A stretch of DNA of 35,350 nucleotides from positions 57,475 to 92,824 of the forward strand of contig NW_003201001.1 of NCBI RefSeq assembly GCF_000006405.1, read 5' to 3'. The notes beneath the pieces were generated by a model that worked only from the letters and a program-made list of their open reading frames with translations, was not told the origin of the DNA and made no database searches. This stretch comes from Perkinsus marinus ATCC 50983. Its lineage: Eukaryota > Perkinsozoa > Perkinsida > Perkinsidae. The translations under genes and the position numbers were made by a program. Positions 1-9,695 of the stretch are shown piece after piece; the first letter of the stretch is position 1; each line of letters begins with the position of its first letter.

Positions 1-1
1 G

Positions 2-237
2 CTCAGTATCGATCTCCTCGTAAAAGACCGATACTGGCTCCAACTATGACACTACGGCTTGTTGCGTTCGATCAACTGAAGGCCGTCGACTCCCAGAGAT
101 ATTTTTCCGGAATTGACAGTTCGATCCATCAAAAGCATAGCTCCTTATACTCTTTCCCCCACGCTGCCAATCGTAGCATATCAGTAGATCCGGATCCATT
201 CAAAGAGTCAAACTCAACTCCCAACAACTACATTTAA
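2..237 (+). pseudogene. 3' exon fragment of unrecognised gene (copy of 12902-13137)
   Basis: This open frame ends at TAA 235-237 and matches the last exon of the gene at 12385-13137. Four substitutions fall in the shared coding part and all four change an amino acid (A/V, S/P, G/E, R/H), which suggests relaxed constraint or diversification. Upstream exons would lie left of the window, so it cannot be decided whether a full second copy exists there. Confidence 0.5.
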
Positions 238-319
238 TAGTCTCCTTGCATACATCAGGAACAGTAACCTCGACTAGGTAAACATAAACAATAATAAATT
301 TTCAACACCTGAAAAACTG

Positions 320-816
320 CTAAGCATTAGCTTGCTGAGAACTCTCTTCTTCAACCGAATCTTCGCCAGCGTCATCACTATCAGGGAAGCACTCCCAAGA
401 GCCGATCCTAGCTGGATTGTAACAACACAGCTGTCCCGAACCTAATACACTACCATCGTTCAATAGTACCGCAAGGGAAGTCAAAAGCATACGATAGTTA
501 AACGAAGCTGATGACTGTGAAACCAGGAAAGTGAGATGTTCAGCATTAACCCACCGTTATAGCGCATTCCTATCATAGTGTTGCTGGCGTTCTTCAAGAC
601 TCGATCTGTGAGGCCAAGGAGATTCAACGACTCCTCCGTGAGCTGGTAATGACCTTCTTCATCTCGTACCATCACCTATCGTTCAAGCGGAGCGAAGCGT
701 CCCATGTTTTCCATTTTCAGCTTTTGTCTTACAACAACATCGCAATTATGAGGATTGTAGGTTTCCTCGAAAAGGTCAACCGTCCAGTTGAACCAACGCA
801 TGAGAAAAATACGAAG
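320..816 (-). pseudogene. Truncated copy of histidine-phosphatase gene, last three exons
   Basis: Minus-strand exons at 733-816 (partial), 555-675 and 320-507 are copies of the last three exons of the gene at 13220-15905, with the same GT-AG introns. The copy starts at the codon just after the conserved Thr-His-Gly-Val-Thr stretch of the full gene, so both catalytic-core exons (RHG and THG) are missing. Of two exon substitutions, one is silent and one is Ser/Gly. With no promoter-proximal exons it is almost certainly non-functional as a phosphatase. Confidence 0.8.
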
Positions 817-916
817 TATCCTCTATAGTATAGTACGCTACGTAATGTCTCTGGTTCACTTATTTTTACTTTGTGTTTACAGTTTCACTCGGTTAGTACG
901 GATTCATGTTGCATTT

Positions 917-920
917 GGAC
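917..920. repeat. Target-site duplication, left copy (GGAC)
   Basis: GGAC directly precedes the left LTR (starts TGTTTGG at 921) and is repeated directly after the right LTR at 6785-6788. Four bases is within the usual 4-6 bp range of Ty3/gypsy integrases. Confidence 0.75.
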
Positions 921-1174
921 TGTTTGGAGTTCACGTTCATCGTTGTCGCCACTAGAGCTACACAAGGCTGAGTCGGCCATAGGGAAATAGAAGATTAGTA
1001 CAGAATACAAACCTGCATCAGTAGTGAGATTACGATATACGCTTGATGAATATACTTAGCAGCACTACTGAGCCTTGCCACGAGACCGTTACAAAGATAC
1101 ACGAAACGGTGAGGACAAGGCGAGAAATGATGTATCCAACGGAGCGATGATGATTGTCATCATTATCATTTACA
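921..1174 (-). repeat. 3' LTR of the retrotransposon
   Basis: Exact 254-bp copy of 6531-6784, with TG...CA ends. On the minus strand it follows the polypurine tract directly. Confidence 0.95.
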
Positions 1175-1189
1175 TCCTCTCCCCCCTTT
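1175..1189 (-). other. Polypurine tract of the retrotransposon
   Basis: Minus strand reads AAAGGGGGGAGAGGA, directly against the 3' LTR boundary, as expected for plus-strand priming. It overlaps the stop codon (TAA, 1190-1188) of the gag-pol frame, so coding sequence runs almost to the LTR. Confidence 0.85.
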
Positions 1190-4100
1190 AATGAGAGGTG
1201 GGATTAAGGCTCGCTGGGGTCTTACCGTGCCACTTACGCACGTTCCTACAGTCTTGAAGAGACCCATCACTCAGAATGACTGTTTGATGACCGCGCTTGT
1301 GGGTAACGGTGTAAGGACCAGACCAATGAGTACCGAGAGGGCCGTGACCAGTAGAAGGACTCCACTTGAGCACGGAGTCACCGACTTTTACACTAGCGGA
1401 CCTCCGGTGTTGGTTGCATTGAGGCACTGGATCGATAGTGGGCTTGACATCGTCCGTGTTACCAAAGATAGCGTCAAGACGAGTGTTGCGCATATCGACC
1501 ATGTTCCTCACGACGTCGCTGAGGGACTGTGGGAATGACGAGGCAGGGGATGATAGGAATCTTCGGAGTACTGTACGAGATTCACCAAACATCAGCATGA
1601 ACGGCGAGATGTTGTCAGTGTCAGGAATGATGCGAGAGTTGCATCTGAATAGAGCTTTGGAAAGATACCGATCCCACTTGTGCTGGACACTATCACAGAG
1701 ACACCTCAGAGTAGCCTTGATAGAACGATGGCAGCGTTCTAGCTGTCCATTCCTCCACGGGCAGTAGACTGGAATCTTCCACGGGCGGATAGCGTAGGAG
1801 GAACACCACGACAGGAAAACAGAGCTGCTGAATGCGGCTCCATTATCTGACGCAATCTCCTTGACCCGACCATAGACATCAAGAACATGATGTTCGGGAG
1901 CATTGCAAATCTCGTAAGATGTTGCTTTGCGTAAAGGAATACCACCCACGTAGCCTGAAGTTGAGTCCAGCCAAGTCAATATGTACTTGTACCCACCGTC
2001 TGTACCACGAGTTGAAGGTAGTGGACCCACAATATCAACGTATATAAGCTCCATGATATCACGACGATGTCGTAGTGAGCCAACACTGTGCCTCGCGGAC
2101 CTCACAGCTCGTGAGAAGAAACAGCGACACGATGATACAACCTTGGCAGCAATGGCGGAGAGTCCAATGACATAGAAGACTTCTTTGACGATGCTAAGTG
2201 TTTGTTGTAGGCCACAATGTCCGTGTTGGGTATGTACACGAGTTACCACATCACGAGCGTAGGCTCTGGGAACAACGTAGCAGCCTTTCACAGTGATTAT
2301 ACCACAGTCGTTCATAACAAACTTCTTGGGGTTCACATCGTGGAGATGTTGTACTTCAAAGCACTCGCCCTGAGCGTTAGCCAGCCACTTCAAGGCGTCG
2401 ATGTCATCATCGTGGACAGGAAAGGGCTTAGAGGCAGCTTTGATCCGCCAAGCGGAGAATATGCCAAGTAGGGTGGATGCCGGTGTGAGGGAAGACGAGA
2501 AAGAATGCCTCAGTTCGGAATCACCGGTATCGGTTCCAGTTGCATGGCAATTCCCACGAGAGTTACAGGCCGAGACCTTCACAGATGAAGGCGTAGTAAC
2601 TTCTAGAGATCTCGCAATAGCATCAGCAATTGCAGGTAAACTTCCACGGGGAGCCCACGTAGTGAGATGTACGCATCGTTGGTATGTTTGCCATCTCGAC
2701 AGATATGTGCCAATCCCAAACTCAGTCTCAACGGAGTGCCAGTGCTTGCCGACGTTGGCGTTATCAGTGACAGCGATTATTCTACCAGACAAGAGGCACT
2801 GGTTGTCGTGGATAACGTTGAGCAAGGCAGCACGTTCACGCCAAGTGCTAGATCTTGAGGATTCCACTTTGGAGAACCTCTCACCGCAGACACGGAGTGG
2901 AAGAATGGCGACACGATCTTCAGAGATATTGAAGAGCTCACCTAGGTTAGGGATGCAGTTGAACACCGTCTTGGAGTACGTTGCAAACTCAGTCGCATCC
3001 CCGGAAAGCTCGAAGACCTTGAAGATGATGGCGCCATAGCTGTCATGGTTGGCGTCCACCACAGCGAGAGTACCGATACCATCGTTACCAAGCGAGCACG
3101 GAAGAGTGCCTGCTATGTAAGCTCGGAGCAGAACTTTGAAAGCATCAGAAGTGGGTGTGGTGAGAGTCTCCAGAAAGTCGGCAGAAGTGGCCTCATCCTG
3201 GTAGTGTTTGATGGCTCCGTTCAGAGTCCGGAGAGCAGCAATAGCATCGGGTAATAGATGGCCCGAGAAGTAGTTGAATACACCGGTCCAGCTTCTCAGC
3301 CATGAGAGACGGCTTTGACGGAGTGATTCAGCTGAGTGCTTGACACGACGACGACCTCGACGCTTGGGTGGAGCTTTCCCATTGAGGAAATCGTTGAACG
3401 CGGCGTTGAAAGTAGCTTCGGAGATTTCCCGCTTGGCAGGTAGAGGTCGGTAGGTTCGGCCGTGTAATAGTAGACCACAGAAAGTTGTTGACTTGGCCGG
3501 TGACTGAGACTTCTCTTGGTTGATGATGAATCCGTACTCGGTAAGGATGTCAGTCAGCACTCTCAAGGCCTTCTCCCCATCAACAATGGTTTGTGATGAG
3601 ACCAAGACGTCGTCTTGTACATGTACGACAGTTGCAGCAATACCATCGGCAACCAGCTTCGGGTTGATGACGGTGTCGAGCAGAGTACCAAAGCCTACCT
3701 GGAATGCCAGAGATGACCAGCGCCACCCTTGGGGAAGGGAAGTGAGAGCCCATCGTACGGTCACACCGGTGCGTGGACAGATAGATGTTGTACCGAAGAG
3801 CTTCTGAAGGGACTTGGTAACTGCAATGCAGCCGTAAGCATCTCGTAGATCTAACTTGGACCAAAAACCTAGGTTGGCAGATGGGACATCTCGTAAAAGG
3901 TTAGTTGCAGTCCGTTGATGCTGCTTGTACGAGAACTCATCACGCTGCTTACTGTCCTTGGGGATCTCACCGCCAGGTAGGAAGATGAAGTTGCCAGCGT
4001 CGTCGTAGCTCAATTGCAAGGAGTTGAGAGGTCTGGTGTCGATGACCAAGCGATACCGAGATGAGAGCTCACTGTCAGAGACAGGTACCGTTCGAATCTT

Positions 4101-6620
4101 ACTCTTTCCATCGGCACGGTCGAGTTTGTCAATGAGAATCGGCTCGCATACGATGGAGAGCTCAGAATCCTGGACTCGACGAACCTTGCCTTGCGCTTCC
4201 ATCGCGCAGAGTTTCTGGTAGATGATCTCAGCATCGGCAGCGGTGCGCTTTCGTTGAGCCGCTCGGTAGGGCCAGACCGTGGCATTGCCGATGGGATCGA
4301 TATCACAGCAAAGTCGTTTGCCGGTGCCGTCTTGAACCACCGATATCAGAGGTTGCACGTCGGTAGAGACTCGACGACAGGTGGCTATTGGCTCAGCGCT
4401 GGACTCAGCAGTGAAGTCGACAGTAGGTAAAGTCGACTCATCGGTCGAGGATAAGTTGATAATAGCACATGATGAGTTGTGATAGACAGATGACTCGTCG
4501 GTCTGAGAGGCGTTATCTTGGCGACTGGATGATAGGGATAAGCCACCTTTGAGAGAGATGCCCTTCGTAGAGGTGAAGATGATACCGAGCGAGTCGAACA
4601 TGTTCCTGCCGATGATAACTCGAGGAAGGCATTGCTCGACTTGTAAGAATAATAGACGAGTCTCGACCAACCCTACGTCAGACGAAGGTTGCTCTAGTGA
4701 ACAGTTCACCGAGACGATGGTAGAAGTGGAAGTGGTTGAGTTATTACCGTAGGTTACTTTCAGAGGACGGTCTAGCGTGGAGACCGCGTCAGATGGGATG
4801 ACGGTGTTATCCAATAAGAACTTGACGACAGACGCATCCACTAGGGATATGTTAGCTCCCGTATCCACCAGACAGGAAACATCACAGCGAGGACCCTGGG
4901 CACCAGTACCTAGCCGAACAGTGATGGTGGGGTCAGGTGAGGAGGTAGCGAATAGGTCAGATGCTGAGTAGTTTATCTGGGCATTGGCAGCGCTCACGTA
5001 AGCAGCCGAGTTGTTGACTAGCTTGATGTCGGAAGCGTTGTTGGACTGGTGGTTGTTGGTGTTAGATGGCGCCGACGAGTTGGAAAACTTCTTGAGACAT
5101 ACGCCAGCGAGATGATGCGCCTTACGACATCGCTTACAATGGAATCTACTCGAGTCGCAACGATGCTTGGAATCAGCTAAGCGACCACACCGTTTGCACC
5201 TTTCGTCCTTGCGGATGATGTCGTCAGGGCTTGCTTTACAGCGGGCCGCTACATGCCCGAGCTTACCACAGCGAAGGCAGGAGTCCTTCGATAGACCAAG
5301 ATCGACTGCCGCAGCCATACATAATGCCATGATGCTGGAGTCATCGTCGACGGACCGGGACTTGCTTTTATCGCCTTTCGGAGCGGATTTGGTTAGGGCG
5401 TTGATATCGGGTAGATCATCGATAACAGCTAAGAGAGTGTCCTTGAACGTGTCGAAGTCCATCTTGTTGAGGGGATCCGCTAGCGAGGCAGCTAGCACAG
5501 CCTTGGGATCCTTCAAACCTTTCTTGAGTCGTCGAATGATAGAGGAGTCTTGGGCAGCCTCATCGGGGACAACTGACTGCTTGACGTGCCACAACTTCTC
5601 GAAGCGAGTACAGAAGTCTAGAGTCGACTCAGATGGTTCCTGTGATAAAGCGTCCAAGGCGTTCTCAAGGGATCTGAGCTCAAGGTTTGTATTGTAACGT
5701 TTATCCATTACTGACCATACAGCAGAGACACCACTAGCGAGTATATCACTGTGGGTGATCTTACTGCGGATAGTAGACTTCAGAGGTTCCGTGATACAGT
5801 GTAGGGCAACTTCCGCAGAGATGTCGTTGGGGAGTAAATGATGGTGACGGAGTAGATCACATACCGCAACGCGCCAAGGGAAGTAGGTACCAGTAGGGTT
5901 GCCAGTGAAGAGAAGGTGCTTAGGTATCTTGTCCGAGTCACCAACGATAGACTTCACAGTTCTTCTCACAATCTCGCACGGAGAGAGAGAAGATGACGTA
6001 CGAGTGTGATTGGTACCGATAGCAGTGGAACCATATGCTGATGCCGAATTTGTTGCTGGCTGACCAAAGGCAGTGGATAACGGCGTGGCACTCGGGTTTG
6101 ATGGATAGCTCACTGCGCTAGGCATAGTTGATGCATGGCGCATCTTGGACACCGTGGCTGAAATTTCCTTACGTAGATCTTGACGTCCAACAAAAGTTGG
6201 GCAACCGTCGATGTTGGCAGCTGCAGCGAGAAGAGACCACCGTAGCACCAGAGTCAGCCATTTGGAGTCTTCCTCCCCAGCAGAGTCTAGATAGACAAGC
6301 TCCTCGCTCAACCAGGCGTAGGAATTCTGCCAGAGGTCACAGAGCTCGAGGCCGCTTTGAACTGCGTGGCAATCTGATTTGAAGCGCTCGTTGTCTTTGA
6401 GCGTCTCCAGTAGTGCCTCACGAAAAGGGGTGAGGGCTTGTGAGTAGCCAGGACCGGTCTCAGTGTAGATCTTCTCCTCTAAGGCGAGCATGTTGGTGAT
6501 GAGAGCCTTTCTCGGCACAGCCCCCAATGTTGTTTGGAGTTCACGTTCATCGTTGTCGCCACTAGAGCTACACAAGGCTGAGTCGGCCATAGGGAAATAG
6601 AAGATTAGTACAGAATACAA
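1188..6620 (-). CDS. gag-pol polyprotein of the Ty3/gypsy element
   Basis: One open frame; the first Met lies inside the 5' LTR and a second Met (MADSALC) at residue 11 is an equally good start. Landmarks by approximate residue: gag zinc knuckle CLRCGKLGHVAARC near 447 followed by further Cys/His clusters to about 508; aspartic protease (CLVDTGANISLVD) near 583; reverse transcriptase from KLDLRDAY near 917 to the VQDDVLV catalytic box near 999; RNase H with VVDAN near 1187, WRERAAL and VTDNA; integrase HHCC finger near 1465, then D (YVDIVG), D (SDNGAAF) and E (NGQLERC) with D-35-E spacing, and a WSGPY GPY/F-like tail. Gag and pol are in the same frame. It makes the proteins for reverse transcription and integration of its own RNA. 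Confidence 0.95.
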   Translation of the reverse strand: MYSVLIFYFPMADSALCSSSGDNDERELQTTLGAVPRKALITNMLALEEKIYTETGPGYSQALTPFREALLETLKDNERFKSDCHAVQSGLELCDLWQNSYAWLSEELVYLDSAGEEDSKWLTLVLRWSLLAAAANIDGCPTFVGRQDLRKEISATVSKMRHASTMPSAVSYPSNPSATPLSTAFGQPATNSASAYGSTAIGTNHTRTSSSLSPCEIVRRTVKSIVGDSDKIPKHLLFTGNPTGTYFPWRVAVCDLLRHHHLLPNDISAEVALHCITEPLKSTIRSKITHSDILASGVSAVWSVMDKRYNTNLELRSLENALDALSQEPSESTLDFCTRFEKLWHVKQSVVPDEAAQDSSIIRRLKKGLKDPKAVLAASLADPLNKMDFDTFKDTLLAVIDDLPDINALTKSAPKGDKSKSRSVDDDSSIMALCMAAAVDLGLSKDSCLRCGKLGHVAARCKASPDDIIRKDERCKRCGRLADSKHRCDSSRFHCKRCRKAHHLAGVCLKKFSNSSAPSNTNNHQSNNASDIKLVNNSAAYVSAANAQINYSASDLFATSSPDPTITVRLGTGAQGPRCDVSCLVDTGANISLVDASVVKFLLDNTVIPSDAVSTLDRPLKVTYGNNSTTSTSTIVSVNCSLEQPSSDVGLVETRLLFLQVEQCLPRVIIGRNMFDSLGIIFTSTKGISLKGGLSLSSSRQDNASQTDESSVYHNSSCAIINLSSTDESTLPTVDFTAESSAEPIATCRRVSTDVQPLISVVQDGTGKRLCCDIDPIGNATVWPYRAAQRKRTAADAEIIYQKLCAMEAQGKVRRVQDSELSIVCEPILIDKLDRADGKSKIRTVPVSDSELSSRYRLVIDTRPLNSLQLSYDDAGNFIFLPGGEIPKDSKQRDEFSYKQHQRTATNLLRDVPSANLGFWSKLDLRDAYGCIAVTKSLQKLFGTTSICPRTGVTVRWALTSLPQGWRWSSLAFQVGFGTLLDTVINPKLVADGIAATVVHVQDDVLVSSQTIVDGEKALRVLTDILTEYGFIINQEKSQSPAKSTTFCGLLLHGRTYRPLPAKREISEATFNAAFNDFLNGKAPPKRRGRRRVKHSAESLRQSRLSWLRSWTGVFNYFSGHLLPDAIAALRTLNGAIKHYQDEATSADFLETLTTPTSDAFKVLLRAYIAGTLPCSLGNDGIGTLAVVDANHDSYGAIIFKVFELSGDATEFATYSKTVFNCIPNLGELFNISEDRVAILPLRVCGERFSKVESSRSSTWRERAALLNVIHDNQCLLSGRIIAVTDNANVGKHWHSVETEFGIGTYLSRWQTYQRCVHLTTWAPRGSLPAIADAIARSLEVTTPSSVKVSACNSRGNCHATGTDTGDSELRHSFSSSLTPASTLLGIFSAWRIKAASKPFPVHDDDIDALKWLANAQGECFEVQHLHDVNPKKFVMNDCGIITVKGCYVVPRAYARDVVTRVHTQHGHCGLQQTLSIVKEVFYVIGLSAIAAKVVSSCRCFFSRAVRSARHSVGSLRHRRDIMELIYVDIVGPLPSTRGTDGGYKYILTWLDSTSGYVGGIPLRKATSYEICNAPEHHVLDVYGRVKEIASDNGAAFSSSVFLSWCSSYAIRPWKIPVYCPWRNGQLERCHRSIKATLRCLCDSVQHKWDRYLSKALFRCNSRIIPDTDNISPFMLMFGESRTVLRRFLSSPASSFPQSLSDVVRNMVDMRNTRLDAIFGNTDDVKPTIDPVPQCNQHRRSASVKVGDSVLKWSPSTGHGPLGTHWSGPYTVTHKRGHQTVILSDGSLQDCRNVRKWHGKTPASLNPTSH
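6511..6526 (-). other. Candidate primer-binding site
   Basis: Minus strand reads TGGGGGCTGTGCCGAG, 4 nt inside the 5' LTR. The first eight bases equal the start of classical tRNA-Pro primer-binding sites (TGGGGGCT); the rest differ, which could reflect the host's own tRNA-Pro. Assignment to tRNA-Pro is inference. Confidence 0.55.
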
Positions 6621-6784
6621 ACCTGCATCAGTAGTGAGATTACGATATACGCTTGATGAATATACTTAGCAGCACTACTGAGCCTTGCCACGAGACCGTT
6701 ACAAAGATACACGAAACGGTGAGGACAAGGCGAGAAATGATGTATCCAACGGAGCGATGATGATTGTCATCATTATCATTTACA
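6531..6784 (-). repeat. 5' LTR of the retrotransposon
   Basis: Identical to 921-1174. It contains the start of the gag-pol frame, so the LTR itself is partly coding. A TAAGTATATT stretch upstream of the start is the only TATA-like sequence I see. Confidence 0.95.
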
Positions 6785-7191
6785 GGACATTTGTCTTTCG
6801 TATCGTCTTAACTTATGAAAAAAGCTGCCTTGTTCTTTCTTTTGTTGTGCGATGTAGGTCGACAAAAGTCCACTTTATGTCGATAGTACATTGTAATATA
6901 CACTGTCGTTTAATTCGCTTGTCTTCGAACGTTGATCTACGGTGCAAACGTTCGTACTCGTCTTCGTTGAGTTAGGCTACAATCTTGAACACTAGCAATC
7001 TTGCATTTCCCATGTATCGGGCGGGCGACATTTTCGTTTCGCACGACATGTGCTAGCTATTTCCGTTTCTTGTGGTCATTGATCTTACTTGAATTAGTCC
7101 TTGTTGAACGTCTGGGTTCTTTGTTCTCTATACTCCTGAATCAGGAGTCCTGATAGCTTCTGGTAGTTTGAATATCTCGTTTTATTGACGT
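6785..7191 (+). other. Spacer between LTR element and gene at 7192
   Basis: T-rich sequence with no convincing coding frame. It begins with the right GGAC target duplicate (6785-6788) and holds a perfect 8-bp-arm palindrome with 1-nt centre at 7132-7148. It probably contains the promoter and 5' UTR of the gene at 7192, now with a retroelement inserted upstream. Confidence 0.5.
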
Positions 7192-9480
7192 ATGTCTACT
7201 ACTGAGTCTTCATACAAAAAGAAGCCTATGCTGGACAAGGAGCAATTGGAGGATTTAGGTAGTACTGGGCATGGTAAAAACATTTAGGTGGGTAATCTTG
7301 CTGAACTCGCCATATTATATTATTCTTGGCCATTTTTATTGCGGTGTCTGTGTATGCTTTAAACAGTATACGTGTGTCATAAGTTGGCATTATATGCCTC
7401 AGACATATGTTTCAGATGTTTTGCTTTAATTATCTGGCTGGTACATATTTCTTGTTTTGTATCATTTTTATTTCGGTGTCTCTCTATGCATAAAAGAATA
7501 TAAGTTTGTCACAAGCTGCCATTATATGGCTGAGATATACATAGGTTGTACCTAATGAGTTTAAACGATCTGTTCAACAAATGACTGACATTTTGACGTT
7601 TCCTTCCTTTGCTTTGTACCTATCTTATTGAATTATCTAGCAATTACATGCCTAATGTGTCGTACGGTAACAATAATTGCTTGGGACTCCTATAAGGTTT
7701 TCTATCATCTTCAGTTCGGTGTCTGCTTCTGTGTACAACTTTATTCGTATGTCACAAGCGAGCATCGTATGCCCGAGACATATACACTATTTAGCAGGTT
7801 TTCTTGTGGTCGTATCGGTTGTTTCAATCAGACTATTCATATTATACGTTCACTCAATTATAACTTCACCTGTATTATATGTCCTATTACTCGCTCACCA
7901 TGTTTGGAACACTGTGAATATGGCTAACATTTACATGGCTATTATGTCATTCGGTGGCATTATCTGCCTCAGACATATATCATATTTTTTATTATCTTCA
8001 TTTCGGTGTTTATGCATATTTCAAACATTATCCGTATGTCATAAGCTGGCATTATATGCCCGAGACATTTACATTAAATGAGACTACCTACAGTATACCC
8101 GATTTTCATATGGATTACACTTAGACGTCTTCATATGTTATGTAGTTTTCTATATGCGTATAACACTGTTCATATGGTAAAAATTGTCATTCTATTCCTG
8201 GGAAGTTTAAAAAACTCTGTAACTTACTCAATATGATGTCCATCTAGGGTGAACTTTCATACGAGTATGTCTTAACTTTTAGCCAGTATGTTTTATTCAT
8301 ACTTTGGCTTCGTGCGTACATACTGTTTACACGTTGAATATCAATATGTACGTTATATAGTTAACGTCACTCTTCGTGCATAGTCAAAGACATACATTTA
8401 AAACCTTAGGTGATTCAATTTCTGACAATAATAAATCTATCGACTCTAGCACTCATGCAGTCTACGAGGGTTCGTCAAGTAATGTGGATGACAGCGTACT
8501 ATCTGAGCCCAACACAAAGCCTCAGTCATCAAGTACTACGTTGATTTTAGCTTTTGCATACCGTTTTTCTTCTTAGAAACCTGGAAAAAGGTTTTTCGGG
8601 TAGTGGATGAAATAAAGAAAAGACAAAAAAGGGTTAAGAAGTTTCGTAAACAGAAAGTTACTCCTTTACGTACTATCTGTTACCTTCAATCATAGTTATT
8701 AAATTTTTACCTCTGTTCTTACATGTTGGTAGGACGTCAAAAAGCACGTGAAAAATATCTCAAGCTTCGTCGACGAATTCTTAAACCTAGGACTACAGGT
8801 AGTTAAATTTTGGTCAATTACCGTTGCCTCGTGATCTATGGTCATATAACGCAGATCATAATAAGCTGGATCAGTCAAATGCCGCGATATCGCCACAACA
8901 GGGTAAAAGTTCAACTATGGGTAAGTATTAGATCGTTTTTTGTTGGTTTTTTCTCAGATACAACAAATTTGTTCGATGTAGATGACTGTTTTCGTAACGT
9001 TTTGGATGATTCCCAAGTTGCGAGCAGTGAACCTAGTTTGTCTGAGGAAGAAGCTAAACGTTTAGATCAGCGTAAGGATTTTGGCGTTTTTTCCGGTAAT
9101 GTTCCTTACTTGGCATTTTTCAGAGATACTACAAATAGCGTCTTCACAAGATAATGCGGATGCCAAAAATGTCGACATCGTCTCGCATACGTCTTTTAGA
9201 CCAAGTGAAAGTTCTAATTACAAGTCTACAACTTATAATACAACAAATGGTAATATAGTTCGATTCTGATTTTTTCACGACTACGTTTTGTAGACAACGA
9301 TCTTACCTCGGTTGGACAAGAGAGTAATACTCAGAACGAACTTTTACGTGGTAATTCATATTATACCTCTATTATTTGTACGTGTCCTTCGTTTTAGACG
9401 ATGGTAGTTCGGCTTTTGGTGCTACGCAGGATGCTCCTTCACCTCGAAGATCCGACCGTAATATATATGGTTCAGATTGA
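7192..9480 (+). CDS. Nine-exon gene, Ser/Asn-rich protein with central basic helix; unrecognised
   Basis: Exons 7192-7258, 8410-8532, 8577-8645, 8733-8798, 8855-8902, 8958-9095, 9124-9249, 9294-9350 and 9398-9480 join to 777 nt (258 aa plus TGA). Every junction is GT-AG and all eight introns are phase 1, a strong internal check. The first intron is 1.15 kb; most others are 28-87 nt. The protein starts MSTTESSYKKKPML, has a very basic, probably helical segment (about residues 64-106, many KK/RR and heptad-like hydrophobics), then an acidic Ser/Asn/Gln/Thr-rich tail ending RSDRNIYGSD. No signal peptide or membrane segment is seen. A nuclear or nucleic-acid-binding role is possible from the basic helix but is only a guess. 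Coding bases are more A/T-rich than in the hydrolase genes to the right. Confidence 0.75.
7331..8072 (+). repeat. Four degenerate ~80-bp repeats in intron 1
   Basis: Units near 7331-7408, 7463-7538, 7705-7784 and 7991-8072, plus a shortened one at 7947-7979, share the blocks TTTCGGTGTCT, TATGTCAYAAGC and GGCATTATATGCC followed by GAGACATAT. Spacing is uneven (about 130-290 bp), so this is an old, eroded tandem or dispersed family. The GGCAT..ATGCC core can form a small stem-loop. No exon with a phase-1 fit is seen inside it. Confidence 0.7.
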
Positions 9481-9695
9481 GTGACCTGTACACTTTTTTA
9501 GGCGTTGATAATAGTGGTTAAGAAACATGAACAATCTGATATTCGAAAACCATCTTGGTGTTGATCCAGTCTGAAGTCATCCGCTATGACAGTTTCGAGG
9601 TTAGTTTCCAACGATGTAGTTGACGTTACTTGCGCTCCAAGTAATGATATTGGATGATATTCTAACGGTAGTATATATCAGGACCCGAGGTTTCG

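Larger units (their letters stand above)
1..816. repeat. Segmental duplicate (copy 1) of 12901-13716
   Basis: Position 1 aligns with 12901 and 816 with 13716 without gaps; I count 8 substitutions in 816 bases, 7 of them transitions. Homology stops sharply after 816, where copy 1 runs into unrelated sequence 105 bp before the LTR element. The left limit lies at or beyond the window edge. It carries the 3' ends of two convergent genes: the unrecognised plus-strand gene (2-237) and the minus-strand histidine phosphatase (320-816). Copy 2 sits within complete versions of both genes, so copy 1 is probably the derived fragment. Confidence 0.95.
921..6784 (-). mobile_element. Ty3/gypsy-type LTR retrotransposon, looks whole and very young
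   Basis: A 5.86-kb element on the minus strand. It has 254-bp LTRs (921-1174 and 6531-6784) that are identical base for base and begin TG and end CA, a 4-bp GGAC target duplication, a primer-binding-site candidate, a polypurine tract and one uninterrupted gag-pol frame of about 1,800 codons. Domain order is gag zinc knuckles, protease, reverse transcriptase, RNase H, integrase, which with the GPY-type integrase tail places it in Ty3/gypsy. Identical LTRs imply a recent insertion. It lies about 400 bp upstream of the start codon of the plus-strand gene at 7192 and 105 bp from the end of the segmental duplicate. Confidence 0.95.

Noticed and set aside
1191-5697. Several plus-strand frames of 60-212 codons
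   Set aside because: All are shadows of the minus-strand gag-pol frame.
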